Positions 1-9,352 of a stretch of 64,000 bases of DNA are shown here, in pieces. A model generated the notes under the pieces. The model had not been told where the DNA came from and did not search any database. It worked only from the letters and a program-made list of their open reading frames with translations. Location of the stretch: the NCBI RefSeq assembly GCF_902806685.2, contig NC_048552.1, positions 12,799,662 to 12,863,661 on the forward strand, in the 5' to 3' direction. A program made the translations under genes and the position numbers. How positions within the stretch are numbered: the stretch's first letter is position 1; each line of letters begins with the position of its first letter. This DNA is from Maniola hyperantus (taxonomy: Eukaryota; Arthropoda; Insecta; Lepidoptera; Nymphalidae).

Positions 1-138
1 TGCTTTATCAATTCTCATTAGAAGTCAAAGTCAAAGTCAAAGTCTAATCATTTATACAGATTGGGTATTATCGTATAAGTAGGTACACTATGTGATGGTC
101 AATTGCTGGATTTGCAATACAATGATGTAATCAGTACC
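1..138 (-). repeat. LINE 3'-UTR-like repeat, first copy
   Basis: The segment around 50-135 (CAGATTGGGTATTA, later ACAATGATGTA) recurs at 7500-7563. The second copy runs into a repeat tail, so this is probably an old retroposon 3' region. The left end lies outside the window. Confidence 0.4.
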
Positions 139-297
139 CTTTTTTTTTTTATAGAAGAATATTAGCCATGTTAATTAATGACTTAAGCGTCAGGCTTGTG
201 GTAGGAGTAGGTACGACAACAGTGCAACGGGCGGGGTTTGAACCGTCGACCTTTCGGTTTTCAGTCCACTCCTTTACCGGTTGAGCTATTGAGGCTT
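139..297 (-). mobile_element. SINE-1 (tRNA-Phe-like head)
   Basis: Reverse-strand SINE. On the minus strand it opens with a box A (TAGCTCAACCGG), an anticodon arm with a GAA-type loop, and box B (GGTTCAAACCCC), and ends with an A-rich tail, seen here as the T run near 140. The arm layout resembles tRNA-Phe(GAA). It is near full length. Confidence 0.85.
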
Positions 298-309
298 CGA
301 GCCTTATTA

Positions 310-537
310 TCAGTACCCTTATTATAAATGCGAAAGTGTGTTTGTTTGTTGGTTTGTCCTTCTACCATGTCGCTCGCAACGGTGCAACGGATTGACGTGA
401 TTTTTTGCATAGGTAAGGGTATAGATAAAGACCTGGAGATTGACATAGGCTACTTTTTTTCCCGGAAAATCAAAGAGTTGCCACGGGATTTTTGAAAAAC
501 CTAATTCCAGGCTGACGAAGTCGCGGGCATCAGCTAG
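310..537 (+). mobile_element. HelB Helitron-like element
   Basis: Begins TCAGTACCCTTATTATAAA, has GTTT/GTTG repeats, a palindromic ACGTGATTT region, and ends in CAGCTAGT. The 3' hairpin is slightly eroded (CAGGCTGACGAAGTCGCG). It is flanked by T before TC, not A. Non-autonomous; no protein is encoded. Confidence 0.8.
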
Positions 538-753
538 TAGATATTTAGGTATCACCACTAGAGTAATAATAAATTAAGTATGTACGTAAATGAAATTGAA
601 ATTATTTAACCAAGCAATCAGAAATTATTAGGAGTATAGGACGAATAGGTATTTAAAGATCCAGTTGGAATTTCTCCTTTTCCTTTCTGAGTTAGGGAGA
701 GATATATGACACACACACATACAGTCCATATGAGTTTAGATTTATGAACCTAG

Positions 754-1034
754 GTCACTGACATATCCCAAACTATTAGCAAGCTGAAGTGGCAGTGGGC
801 AGGTCATGCCTGTCGTAGAGGCGATGGCCGTTGGAGCCGGAAAGTCCTTGAGTGGAGACCGCGTTTAAGCAAGCGTAGTGTGGGACGCCCTCCAGCACGA
901 TGGACCGATGATATAAAGAGCCTGGCGGGAAGTAGCTGGATGAGGAAGGCTGTAGGCCGGGTGTGGTGGCGGTCTTTAGGGAATGTCTGGCAGTGGATCT
1001 CCACAGACTGATGGTGATGATGATGATGATGAGA
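754..1034 (+). mobile_element. RTE-type LINE, C-terminal remnant
   Basis: An 85-codon open frame from 754 to the TGA at 1009 encodes the end of an RTE-clade endonuclease/reverse transcriptase. It shows a KWQWAGH core, then GRPPARWTDDI, then a Trp-rich tail (SLGNVWQW). The stop is followed at once by a TGATGA microsatellite, the usual very short 3' end of RTE elements. A TAG at 751 closes the frame upstream, so the copy is 5'-truncated. The clade is assigned from family knowledge, not alignment. Confidence 0.8.
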
Positions 1035-1312
1035 GGATTGGTTAATTGGCAATCCGTTGCGACAACCCTAGATAAAGTAATGCAATATGGGCGAGATGTA
1101 AAGGACGGCAGTGGGGAGAGGGGAGTGGGTACAGGTAGGACAGGTCAGGAAGGTTCCGTGCCCGGCGCGCGAGGGCGGGCATTATAGGATTTCTTGATAT
1201 CTTGTTGCTAATCAGAGAACCTCGCCGCAAGTAGAGGTGATCCTAGGATCATCCATCTAGAAATAGGTACAGTACGAGGCAGAAAATAATGTACATCGGC
1301 CTTTAGACATTT

Positions 1313-1397
1313 CGGCTTTGTAGAGCGTTGTCTCTGTCACTATACCTATATGACGTTTTGACAGTCTCAACAACAAAGACAATGCTCTACAAAACCG
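1313..1397. mobile_element. Small inverted-repeat element (MITE-like)
   Basis: About 21-bp arms (CGGCTTTGTAGAGCGTTGTCT and its near complement) enclose about 45 nt. It lies just upstream of a SINE. No clear target duplication was seen. Confidence 0.5.
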
Positions 1398-1410
1398 CTA
1401 TCTCCTTCTT

Positions 1411-1580
1411 GAGCCTCAATAGCTCAACGGGTAAAGGAGTGGACTGAAAACCGAAAGGTCAACGGTTCAAACCCCAACATCCAACTTAGCGTAGAGCTTG
1501 TGCTAGGCACAAGCTCTACGCTAAGTTGGAGAGGAAAGGGGAATATGAGTCATTTAACATGGCTAATATTCTTTTAAAAT
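1411..1580 (+). mobile_element. SINE-1 with internal inverted duplication
   Basis: Box A TAGCTCAACGG, a Phe-like anticodon arm and box B GGTTCAAACCCC are intact. The body expected after the head (GCCCGTTGCACTATTG...) is replaced by an inverted copy of its own 3' part, forming the palindrome at 1481-1529. The tail is A-rich. Confidence 0.85.
1481..1529. repeat. Perfect 23-bp palindrome inside SINE-1
   Basis: Left arm 1481-1503 and right arm 1507-1529 are perfect reverse complements with a 3-nt spacer (TAG). The right arm is normal SINE body; the left arm is the extra, inverted copy. Confidence 0.95.
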
Positions 1581-1639
1581 AATGAAAAAAATAATCGATG
1601 TTCATTATTTTCTGCCGCGTTTATTTAGTTTTACGCTCA

Positions 1640-1681
1640 CCCCCAATTCCAGAGGTCGGGAGTTCGATCCCGGCCACATAC
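1640..1681 (+). mobile_element. tRNA-like box B fragment (SINE-2 type)
   Basis: The segment AGAGGTCGGGAGTTCGATCC matches the box B end of the SINE-2 copy at 7614-7925. The A-box half is missing. Confidence 0.45.
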
Positions 1682-1779
1682 AATTTTGTATGGTGTTTCG
1701 CACTTCGCTACCGGTACTAGTCTCGCAATACCAACCTTGTCGTCGCCCGCGCGTTGCGTCTCCTACGAATCTCGGCAAA

Positions 1780-1992
1780 ATGGCGGCGGATCAGCAGTTC
1801 GATGTTGAAGTTCAAGAAGAATTCTTTGTTTTTAGCAGCATAATATACGAAACTCGAGTAGCGAACATGCATTCTACTGGTATGCAACTCAGGCATCGTC
1901 TCTTGCAAGTATCGCAATGTATGAAGGGCCTAACAATTCGCAGTCTCGTCACGAGCCTGTTATATTTCGTAGAGGCCGCTTTGCATGCATGA
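1780..1992 (+). other. Short unrecognised ORF starting at ATGGCGGC
   Basis: A 70-codon frame opens at an ATG in a strong context (AAAATGGCGGCGG) and begins MAADQQFDVEVQEEFF, rich in acid and aromatic residues. I do not recognise a family. A pyrimidine-rich tract ending in TTACAG follows the stop (about 2010-2022) and could be a splice acceptor. It may be a transposase or gene remnant, or chance. The AAAATGGCGGC core also resembles a YY1/Pho binding site. Confidence 0.15.
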
Positions 1993-2137
1993 CTGTACTA
2001 GTCTAATATTATTATTTTACAGAGACCCTAGCAAACTCGAACTCAAAATTATATTCTGGAGAGGAGTTGTATCTGTAGTATCTAAGTACTATCTAGACGG
2101 GAGGGTGTGACTTTGTTGTAATACCAATCGATTGTAC

Positions 2138-2320
2138 TGCTGCGCGATTGCGGGAGAATGACAGCTACAATGTCACGATCGCAATCTTCTCTGATTGGTT
2201 AAAGCTCGCTCACTATTGGCTACAATGCATTGTTGCAACAAGAATCGCACAAATTTAGCTAATCAGAACAATTGAGATTGTAATAATGATTGATGCGGGT
2301 TTTAGACAATTGCCCTATTG
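2138..2320 (+). mobile_element. M9 dispersed repeat, copy 1
   Basis: An about 180-bp unit with a GCGATTG-type motif near each end. Other copies lie at 25485-25662, 25664-25832 and 52175-52358. It has no coding capacity and is probably a MITE. Confidence 0.65.
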
Positions 2321-2394
2321 GTTAAGCAACTTTGAACGAAGTCGATCACTGGATGAGTGACTGTATATTTTGGAGATCAAGTCAGTACTGGCCC

Positions 2395-2930
2395 TTCGTG
2401 GTTCGGAGGTAGGGTTACAAAGGCTGCGACTACGTTAGATCACAACATGGGATTGTTCAAGAGGCGGACCAACAAATACCTGAAAGGCCGGCAACGCATT
2501 GGCGGCTCCTCTGGTACTGTAAATATTCATGGGCTGCGGTAATTACTTAATACCAGGTGACCCGCCTGCTCGTTAGCTTCCAATTTTTATTTTAAAAAAA
2601 CGTGCTGACAAGTGCTGCGTTGAGACTTGAGAGGCCCCTCACTAGGTACACAAACGATCAAAAGGTCATGCTCTGCGACCACGTTAGATTACAACATGGG
2701 TTGTTCAAGGGGCCGACCAACGAATTCCTGAAAGGCCAGCAACGCGGCGGTTGGCGGTTCCTCTGGTACTGCAAACGTTCATGGGCGGCGGTAATCACTT
2801 AACATCAGGTGACCCACCTGCTTGATTGATTGCTATTCTTATTTAAAAAAACACGTAAGTACTGACATTTGCTGCGTTGAGACTTGAGAGAACCCTCACT
2901 AGGTCGACGAACGATCTGAAGAAAGTTGCA
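2395..2930 (+). repeat. Tandemly repeated LINE 3' tails
   Basis: Two and a bit units of about 260 bp. Each holds a LINE C-terminus-like stretch (LFKRRTNKYLKGRQR in unit 1), then the 3'-UTR motif GGCGGCGGTAATCACTTAA or a variant, then a poly-A stretch and TGCTGCGTTGAGACTTGAGA. A reverse single tail lies at 29732-29873. Confidence 0.7.
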
Positions 2931-2982
2931 GAAAGCAGTTGGACTTTATTCTGTGGAGTTAACGCAAGTCACATAAGATTTT

Positions 2983-3092
2983 TTTTAAAGAATCCTCTCC
3001 AACTAAGCGTCAAGTTTTTGCTAGGAGTAGGTACCTACGACAATAGTGCAACGGGTGCAACGGGTTGAGCCATTGAGGCTCAGACTAGCACT
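2983..3092 (-). mobile_element. SINE-1 with internal deletion
   Basis: The 3' body (CTCCAACTAAGCGTCAAG) and the head end (GAGCCATTGAGGC) are joined with most of the tRNA-like part lost. Confidence 0.7.
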
Positions 3093-3542
3093 GAACGTGT
3101 ATTAGTTAAAATGACAAGAACATTTACTAGGCTCAGAAGGTAGAGTTACCTAAGTTAAACGATTAAATTGGAAGAACACTAATGAATTTAGAGCAAACTG
3201 TACTCAAGTCTAGCTCTCGAGGCAGATTAGCGACTAGCTAGACACGCTGGCGTGGCTCTCGGCCAAGTGGCGAGTGTTACTGCTAATACGGCTAATTAGG
3301 ACACCAGTTGAACTGACTAAACGCTTACTAATGTGCCTAAATATCGTGTGTGTTCACGTCAAAAAGGCGAGGGCTATAAGTCGTGTTACTGTCGTGTTCC
3401 TTTTATTTAAACTTACACCTCTCTGAAGACTCCGATGGTAAGGAAGGAGGAGGACAGAAGGAGTAAATTAAACAATCAAATAATTGAATTGATTTAGGCT
3501 TTCACCGCTTATCATCGTTTTAGCAGTAGTAGAAGAATATAT
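3093..3542. other. No feature recognised
   Basis: Mixed AT-rich sequence without an open frame, repeat match in this window or obvious structure. Confidence 0.5.
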
Positions 3543-3776
3543 CCATCATCATCATCATCATGGTGAACCCATCGCCGGCTCTCTACAGTGCAGAACATTA
3601 TGGATAACACTCAGGCATGCAGGTTTCCTTACGATGTTTTCCTTCATCGTTAAAGCAAGTGATATTTAATAACAAAACTCACATAACTCTGAAAATTTAG
3701 AAGTGCGTGCCCGGATTGAACCCCCAACCTCCGATTAGAAGGCGGACGTCCTAACCACTAGGCTATCACTGCTTTT
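3543..3776 (-). mobile_element. SINE-2 (tRNA-Arg-like head)
   Basis: On the minus strand: box A TAGCCTAGTGG, anticodon arm with a CTTCTAA loop, box B GGTTCAATCC, the motif GAAGGAAAACATCGTAAGGA, and a (ATG)n end seen here as CATCATCATCATCATCAT. Confidence 0.8.
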
Positions 3777-3949
3777 TTAGGTGGTGTGAGATTTGTCTCT
3801 ACGGCGTAAGATTTTGTTCCTTGTATTAGAATCAAAACCACTTTGATATACTTTAGAAGGCTTTTTTAGTTATATCAGCACAAGAACCAAACCACTCTTT
3901 CAACGCGCCATTTCAGAGTGACGTTTCGCATAGATTCACTACTCCGCAG

Positions 3950-4239
3950 TACACGTAGTACAAGATTTTACGTCTCACCAAACCAAACCAAATTCGAGAT
4001 CCGAAATACTTCCGCGTTACAGTAAACTGGATCTTAAATGCCTTGTTTTAAAGCTCAAGTTTGTCTACACCTCTACAGCCAGCGCTCCAAGCGGAAACAT
4101 TGCGAAATTAAAATCAGTGGCTTTGAATATTTGACTTCAATTCAAGGCTGTTTAGGTCCATTTTACTGTAACGCGGAAGTATTTCGACTCTCGAATTTGG
4201 TTTGGTTTGGTGAGACGTAAAATCTTGTACTACGGGTAC
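3950..4239. mobile_element. Long foldback element, about 290 bp
   Basis: Arms of roughly 75-110 nt, starting GTACACGTAGTACAAGATTT and matched by the complement ending at 4239 (GTACCCGTAGTACAAG). They include CCAAACCAAACC and TACTTCCGCGTTACAGTAAA. Pairing continues weakly to the centre. No protein is encoded; MITE-like. Confidence 0.75.
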
Positions 4240-4497
4240 AGAGCACGCCACAGATAATACAATCACCTAGTTTTTATCCGTCTAACACTAGAGGAAAATA
4301 TAAGGAAACTCTTGAACCCTGCCTGAGCCGGAACTAAAACATAGTGCACGAATGTTGTAGACTTCATGGCGCGGCATTCCGACGCCAAATCCACGCTGCA
4401 GTTGAAATTTGCTTTTGGATGTTTACGAAACATTTTATGTACTTAATTAAATATTAGCCTAGTAAAAAGAATTGTCTAGACTGAAGTATATTGAGCA

Positions 4498-4691
4498 CTA
4501 GCTGATGCCTGCGACATCGTACGCGTGGATTTAGACTCCTTTATTTTCCGGGATAAAAAAAAGACTATGTCACTCTCCAGGTCTTTATCTATACCCATGC
4601 AAAATCACGTCAATCCGTTGCACCGTTGCGACGTGATGGAAGGACAAACCAACAAACAAACACACTTTCGCAATTATAATAAGGGTACTGA
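4498..4691 (-). mobile_element. HelB Helitron-like element
   Basis: Plus-strand order is CTAG, hairpin, then GGGTACTGA (complement of the TCAGTACCC start). Short by about 30 nt internally. Confidence 0.75.
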
Positions 4692-4892
4692 TATTCATAT
4701 AAATACCTGAGATTTTCAACACCCCACCAAATCGACAAGTTAAGCACCTGCGCAGTACAATAGCTAAGTACCTCTATCCAGAATTTTCACAGAGGAAAAC
4801 TTGGGCGTCTTGTCAAACGGAATCTACTCACGAAAATCCAGCCTGTTATTAATCAGAAAAAAAATCCCTTGGCGGCTGCTGGACTATGAAAT

Positions 4893-5207
4893 TTCATGTC
4901 TCTAAGACCAGCGGTTTAGGCTGTGCGTTGATATATAAGTCAGTCTGTCAGTCAGGACTTTGAATCAGTACCCTTATTATAAATACGAAAGTATGTACAT
5001 TGTTTGTTGGTTTGTTGGTTTGTCCTTCAATCACGTCGCAACGGTGCAACGGATTGACGTGATTTTTTGCATGGGTATAGAACAGAATATAGATACAGAC
5101 CTGGAGAGTGACATAGGCTACTTTTTATCTCGGAAAATCAAAGAGTTCCCACGGGATTTTTAAAAACCTAATTCCACGCGAGCATCAGTTAGTTTTATAT
5201 ATACAGA
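4893..5207 (-). mobile_element. HelD fragment interrupted by HelB
   Basis: The HelD 5' half (AGACCAGCGGTTTAGGCTGT, then TCAGTCAGGACTTTGAA) stops at 4964 and resumes at 5193 with TTTTATATATACAGA. The uninterrupted junction is visible at 17745-17758 and 27648-27666. Confidence 0.85.
4965..5192 (+). mobile_element. HelB copy nested in HelD, exact ends
   Basis: The insert starts TCAGTACCC and ends CATCAGTTAG, between A4964 and T5193 of HelD, with no target duplication. Comparison with intact HelD copies in this window gives the empty site. The terminal CTAG reads TTAG and the 3' hairpin is mostly deleted, so damage came after insertion. Confidence 0.88.
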
Positions 5208-5398
5208 TTACATAGATACATATCGAGTGTCGAGTTATACATTCGTGTGTATGTACGTATGTCCCCCCACAAGGCGCAAACAATTAGCAGCAGCGCCTGA
5301 GCTATGGCACACATCAATCTTGTCAGGCCACTGTTCCACTCACTACAGATTGATTACACGGACAAGGACATATTATGCCGGACACTTATATAGATACA

Positions 5399-5529
5399 CT
5401 ATAGTAGACGCATTTTAAACTGAGTCGTCGAGTTATCTGTCTGTTTCGCTCGCACTTACAGGTCGTAGATAAGTGCGAGCGAAACAGATAGATAACTCGA
5501 CGACTCAGTTTAAAATGCGTCGACTATAG
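5399..5529. mobile_element. Near-perfect palindrome (MITE-like)
   Basis: Two arms of about 58 nt, beginning CTATAGTAGACGCATTTTAA and closing with its near complement CTATAGTCGACGC, around a short centre near 5458-5470. GC is moderate and there is no coding capacity. Confidence 0.75.
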
Positions 5530-5540
5530 GTGATTCGCTC

Positions 5541-5739
5541 TGCGGGGAGATTCGTTAACTCAGTGTCTCAATGATAGTCACATAGCTCATTTGACATTGG
5601 TTGATTATACATTGCTGCTTCATTGTGTGACATCAAAATAATTTTTCGTAGGAAACCTTCAATGGATTAAAAATAAATGTCAAATGAGCTCGGTGGCTAT
5701 CATTCAATGTTAGACACTGAGTGAGAGGTTCACTCCGCA
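5541..5739. mobile_element. Inverted-repeat element (MITE-like)
   Basis: The arms contain ACTCAGTGTCT and AGCTCATTTGACATT, matched inverted at 5667-5724. Outer parts (TGCGGGGAGATTCG) match weakly. A one-armed relative is at 27774-27820. Confidence 0.7.
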
Positions 5740-5760
5740 AACTTCTACACACTCAACCTA

Positions 5761-6033
5761 TCTATCACTACTCATAAATGCGAGTGTGTTCGTTTGTCCT
5801 TCAATCACGTCGCAACGGAGTAACTGATCGACGTGATTTTTTGCATGGGTATAGTTAAAGACCTGGACAGTTACATAGGCTACGTTTTATCTCGGAAAAT
5901 CATAGAGTTCCCACGGGATTGTTAAAACCTAAATCCACGCGGACGAAGTCGAGGGCATCAGCTAGTACTTAAATATTATAAAGAGGTAAAGTTTGTAAGT
6001 TTGTTTGTAGGGGGTAATCCCTGGAACTACGTT
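5761..6033 (+). mobile_element. HelG 5' end, split by HelB
   Basis: TCTA (5761-5764) plus TACTTAAATATTATAAAGAGG's continuation from 5966 reconstructs a Helitron-type 5' end; it then reads GTAAAGTTTGTAAGTTTG and TAATCCCTGGAACTAC. Only the 5' part is recognisable. Confidence 0.7.
5765..5965 (+). mobile_element. HelB copy nested in HelG
   Basis: Starts TCACTACTCATAAATGCGAG and ends CATCAGCTAG after an eroded hairpin (GACGAAGTCGAG). Flanks are A5764 and T5966, the A^T target. Inserted 4 nt inside the HelG 5' terminus. Confidence 0.82.
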
Positions 6034-6222
6034 ACGTACGGTCCGCTCAGCCACCCTCACAACGGGCTGTGCGGGCAGCGGCGCGCGCGGCGCGCAGTCT
6101 TGACGACGCTGCGTGCGCGAACTGCCTCCCTTTGAAAATGGACCCCGGATGGGTTCAAAACTAGTCGGGATAACGTCGACTAAACACGTCAGTAAAGCCG
6201 GGTGTGAGATATTATATTATAA
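6034..6222. other. GC-rich unidentified segment
   Basis: Contains a CGGCGCGCGCGGCGCGC run, then an AT-richer part (GTCGGGATAACGTCGACTAA). It looks repeat-like but no partner is seen here. Confidence 0.35.
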
Positions 6223-6438
6223 CTAGATGATGCCCGCGACTTCGTCCGCGTGGATTTAGGTTTTTGAAAATCCCGTGGGAACTCTTTAATTTTCCGAGAT
6301 AAAAAGTAGCCTATGTCCTTCCCCGGTATGCAAGCTATCTCTGTACCAAATTACGTCTAAATCGGTTGAACGGTTGAGCCGTGAAAAGCTAGCAGACAGA
6401 CAGACATACTTTCGCATTTATAATATTATTAGTATGGA
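6223..6438 (-). mobile_element. HelA Helitron-like element
   Basis: CTAG, GAA-loop hairpin, then the body through CCGTGAAAAGCTAGCAGACA to ATTAGTATGGA (complement of TCCATACTAAT). Near full length, 216 bp. Confidence 0.85.
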
Positions 6439-6670
6439 TGGAAATGACTCAAATGATTCAATACCTGTTTATGAGTTTTACAACAAACAATTACGACAAG
6501 CCAGTGTTGCGACAACGTCAGCCGTGTCGGCAGCACGTCATTAATCTTGTGTCGGGCGCTCCTCATTGCCCTCTGTGGCCGACATCAGTCGCCCGACAAC
6601 CGACAGCGGACCGACACTGTATACAGATTACTATTAGCTAACTAGGTGGAGTTACCCCTACTTTATATAA

Positions 6671-6850
6671 TTTTTTTTTTTTTTTTTTTAAGAATATTAG
6701 CCATGTTAATTGACTAATATTCCCCTTTCCTCTCCAACTAAGCGTCAAGCTTGTGCTAGGAGTAGGTGCGACAATAGTGCAACAGGCGGGGTTTGAACCG
6801 TCGACCTTTCGGTTTTCAGTCCACTCCTCTACCCGTTGAGCTATTGAGGC
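6671..6850 (-). mobile_element. SINE-1, near full length
   Basis: A long T run (complement of the A tail), the body GCGTCAAGCTTGTGCTAGG, box B complement GGGGTTTGAACC, and box A complement. This is the best-preserved reverse copy. Confidence 0.88.
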
Positions 6851-6861
6851 TTATATCTTTA

Positions 6862-7099
6862 CTAGCTGATGCCCGCGACTTCGTCCGCGTAGAATTAGGT
6901 TTTTTAAAAATCCCGTGGGAACTCTTTGATTTTTCGGAATAAAAAGTAGCCTATGTCACTCTCCAGGTCTGTATCTATATTCTTTTCTATACCCATGCAA
7001 AAAATCACGTCAATCGGTTGCACCGTTGCGACGTGATTGAGGGATAAACCAACAAACCAACAAACAAACATACTTTCGCATTTATAATCAGGGTACTGA
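6862..7099 (-). mobile_element. HelB, full length
   Basis: CTAG at 6862-6865, intact hairpin, TC end at 7098-7099. Flanked by A6861 and T7100. The following TTCAAAGTCCTAACTGACTG is HelD 5' sequence, so this copy probably also landed in a HelD 5' end. Confidence 0.85.
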
Positions 7100-7126
7100 T
7101 TCAAAGTCCTAACTGACTGACTGACC

Positions 7127-7240
7127 AGGATCTATCTATATCCATGCAAAAAATCACGTCAATCCGTTGCACCGTTGCGACGTGATTGAAGGACAAACAA
7201 CCAACCAAACACACTTTCGCATTTATAATAAGGGTACTGA
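7127..7240 (-). mobile_element. HelB, 5' half only
   Basis: Body from TATCCATGCAAAAAATCACG to GGGTACTGA. The 3' half is lost at a join with the preceding HelD scrap. Confidence 0.8.
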
Positions 7241-7477
7241 CTAGTTTATGCTCGCGTCTTCGTCCGCGTGGACTACACAAATTTCAAACCCCTATTTCAC
7301 CCCCTTAGGGGTTGAATTTTCAAAAATCCTTTCTTAGCGGATGCCTACGTCATAATAGCTATCTGCATGAAAAATTCCAGCCCGATCTGTTCAGTAGTTT
7401 GCGCTGTGCGTTGATAGATCAGTCAGTCTGGCAGTCAATCAGTCAGTCAGTCACCTTTTCCTTTTATATATTTAAGA
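7241..7477 (-). mobile_element. HelC abutting HelB
   Basis: CTAG begins directly after the GGGTACTGA of the HelB piece. On the minus strand CTAG is followed by the TC of HelB, as expected for insertion between A and T where that T begins HelB. The 3' hairpin has lost one base. Confidence 0.83.
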
Positions 7478-7484
7478 TAAAAGA

Positions 7485-7613
7485 TAAATACACCCATCTA
7501 TTCAGATTGGGTATTAACTATTGTAATACACTTTCTGAATTTACAATAGGAACAATGATGTAGTGAGGGTTCCAAACGCGCCCAAGTCTGAGAAGAGCCC
7601 ACAACAAACAAAC
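7485..7613 (-). repeat. Retroposon 3' tail repeat
   Basis: Shares CAGATTGGGTATTA with the window start, and GAGGGTTCCAAACGCGCCCA with 39588. It ends where SINE-2 begins. Confidence 0.45.
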
Positions 7614-7925
7614 CATCATCATCATCATCATCATCATCATGATCAACCCATCACCGGTCTACTACTGAGCACGGCTCTCTCAGGCTCTATAATGTTCGCC
7701 GAGTGCAGATTGACAGACTTCACAAACCTTTGAGAATATTATGGAGAACTCTAAGGTAGATATGCAGGTTTCTTCACGATGTTTCCTTCACCGTCGTTGT
7801 TAGAGCAAGTGATAATTTTTTTTGGCAAAAAAAAACATAACTAACCGAAAAGTTAGAGGTGTATGGCCGGGATCGAACTCCCGACCTCTGAAATAAGAGG
7901 TCGATTAATAAATTTTGCCACGTCG
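7614..7925 (-). mobile_element. SINE-2, long copy
   Basis: The (CAT)n start, GATCAACCCATCACCGG, TTCACGATGTTTCCTTCACC, and box B complement GGGATCGAACTCCC. The A-box end is diverged. Confidence 0.78.
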
Positions 7926-8095
7926 GCATCTTTTCGAAGTTATTTCGTACTAAGAAAGCAATTGTTTGGGTAAATTCAATATTTTGTGTATGCATAGGCA
8001 TTCATGGGAAGTCGACTGGAAAAGTCTTTTGATGCGATTTTGTGATTTGTTATAAAAATATTTTTTCCCTCTTATGAGACTCGTATTACTCGTGT

Positions 8096-8300
8096 GTGCT
8101 ATAAGACTATTATAAGACCTACCAAATTTCAGGTTTTATTTTATTTTATACAAGTTAGCCCTTGACTGCAATCTCACCATTCTAGTTCAACGGGAAGTAC
8201 TATAGGTTTTCTTGACAAACACGACGGACAGACGGACAGACAGACAGACAACAAAGTGAACGTGTGAAGTGAACCATAAAAAAGGTATGTATCTATCTAA
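8096..8300 (+). mobile_element. R1 3' part with SINE-3 scrap inserted
   Basis: R1 (GACCTACCAAATTTCA) is interrupted at about 8131-8184 by the end of SINE-3 (ACAAGTTAGCCCTTGACTGC), then resumes with TTCAACGGGAAGTAC and the CAGA run. Confidence 0.65.
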
Positions 8301-8635
8301 TTTTTTTATCTATGTAATACGTAAAAAGTGATATTGTAAAATGGCGATAATAAAATGAATTTAGTGTTGATGTACTTTGATAATTTTGATTTCTAGTTTA
8401 CACGATACTGAACCGTCTTCGTCGGCGCTTTTTAAATAAATAGTTTTTATTAATATCCCGTCAATTTTTCGGCCTATTGAACCGTTATAAAAGACACAAT
8501 AATATAGAAAAGGACAAACAAGATCGGTCGCTTAACTAAAGGCCTTCGTAATCTGTGTGATAGAAAATTGTCCGGAGCGCAATTTATTTCGCAATCCGCA
8601 TACAAAGGAGCCTTGTTCGCAAGAAATAAATCTTG
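8301..8635. other. No feature recognised
   Basis: AT-rich sequence without repeat partners in the window. Confidence 0.45.
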
Positions 8636-8762
8636 GAACGAAAAAATAACAATAAGTACCTATTTACTAGATAAATACTTTCTGTTCTTCTAGTCGAAGA
8701 ATAACAGAAAGTAGTTGTTATTCCAGAATAAATACGAGTAGGTATTTCTGTTATTTTTTCGA
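8636..8762. mobile_element. Double inverted-repeat element
   Basis: Outer arms CGAAAAAATAACAATAAGTA... and the complement ending TATTTTTTCG; an inner pair ACTTTCTGTT / AACAGAAAGT. MITE-like. Confidence 0.6.
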
Positions 8763-8889
8763 CTCTCAGTTTATTTAGTAACAGACATAATAGGTAATTC
8801 ATTTGTTTTATTTTTGTTTTCTTTTTATGATGGTGTACAGTAATAGTAGATTATCAACCAAGGGGATAAAGCAGTGTCTTCTGTCGCGG

Positions 8890-8995
8890 GTGACGATTTA
8901 AATCGCGAGCGTAACGAAGTACTCGAGGTTTACTCCCGAGCGTAGCGAGGGTGTTAAAAACTTAAATCACGAGCGAAGCGAGGGAGCGAGCGTCG
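8890..8995 (+). repeat. Cluster of CGAGCGNAGCGAGG motifs
   Basis: Three or four imperfect copies of CGAGCGTAGCGAGG / CGAGCGAAGCGAGG spaced by about 40-50 nt, much richer in GC than the surroundings. Function unknown. Confidence 0.5.
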
Positions 8996-9112
8996 GTTTT
9001 CGTAATTTTATTTAATAATCATAGCTGCATAATAAATGCGTATTCCTTTTTCAAAAAGATGTATAATGCTTTATATACAAACTCAATGGTGTAAACACAG
9101 ATGTAGTCTGTC

Positions 9113-9352
9113 TGTCTGGTGGGAGGCCTCGGCCGTGGCTAGTTGCCACCCTACCGGCAAAGCCGTGCCGCCAAGCAATTTAGCGTTCCGATACGATGCC
9201 GTGTAGAAACCAAAGGTGTATGGGTTTAATAAAAACTGCCATACGCCTTCTAGGTTAGCCCGGTCTCACCTTAGACTGCATCGTCACTTACCATAAGGTG
9301 AGATTGCAGTCAAGGGCTAACTTGTATCTGAATTAAAAAAAAAAAGAAAAAA
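9113..9352 (+). mobile_element. SINE-3, head missing
   Basis: CCTCGGCCGTGGCTAGTTGC, GATGCCGTGTAGAAACC, AGACTGCATCGTCACTTACC, and a poly-A end after TAACTTGTATCTGAATT. Confidence 0.8.

Noticed and set aside
1411..1480. tRNA gene at SINE-1 heads
   Set aside because: Box A and B are present, but the acceptor stem does not pair and a repeat body with A tail follows; these are SINE heads.
2395..2930. Zinc-finger or gene-family tandem
   Set aside because: Protein-like stretch GLFKRRTNKYLKGRQR is a LINE tail also found in reverse at 29732.
7312..7563. Recurrent ~50-60 codon frame (NFQKSFLSGCLRHNSYL...) in HelC copies
   Set aside because: It is the antis ense-like reading of a repeat whose TCAG array has no stops in that frame. 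It recurs only because the copies are related; lengths and ends vary with the array, and no start or stop is conserved.
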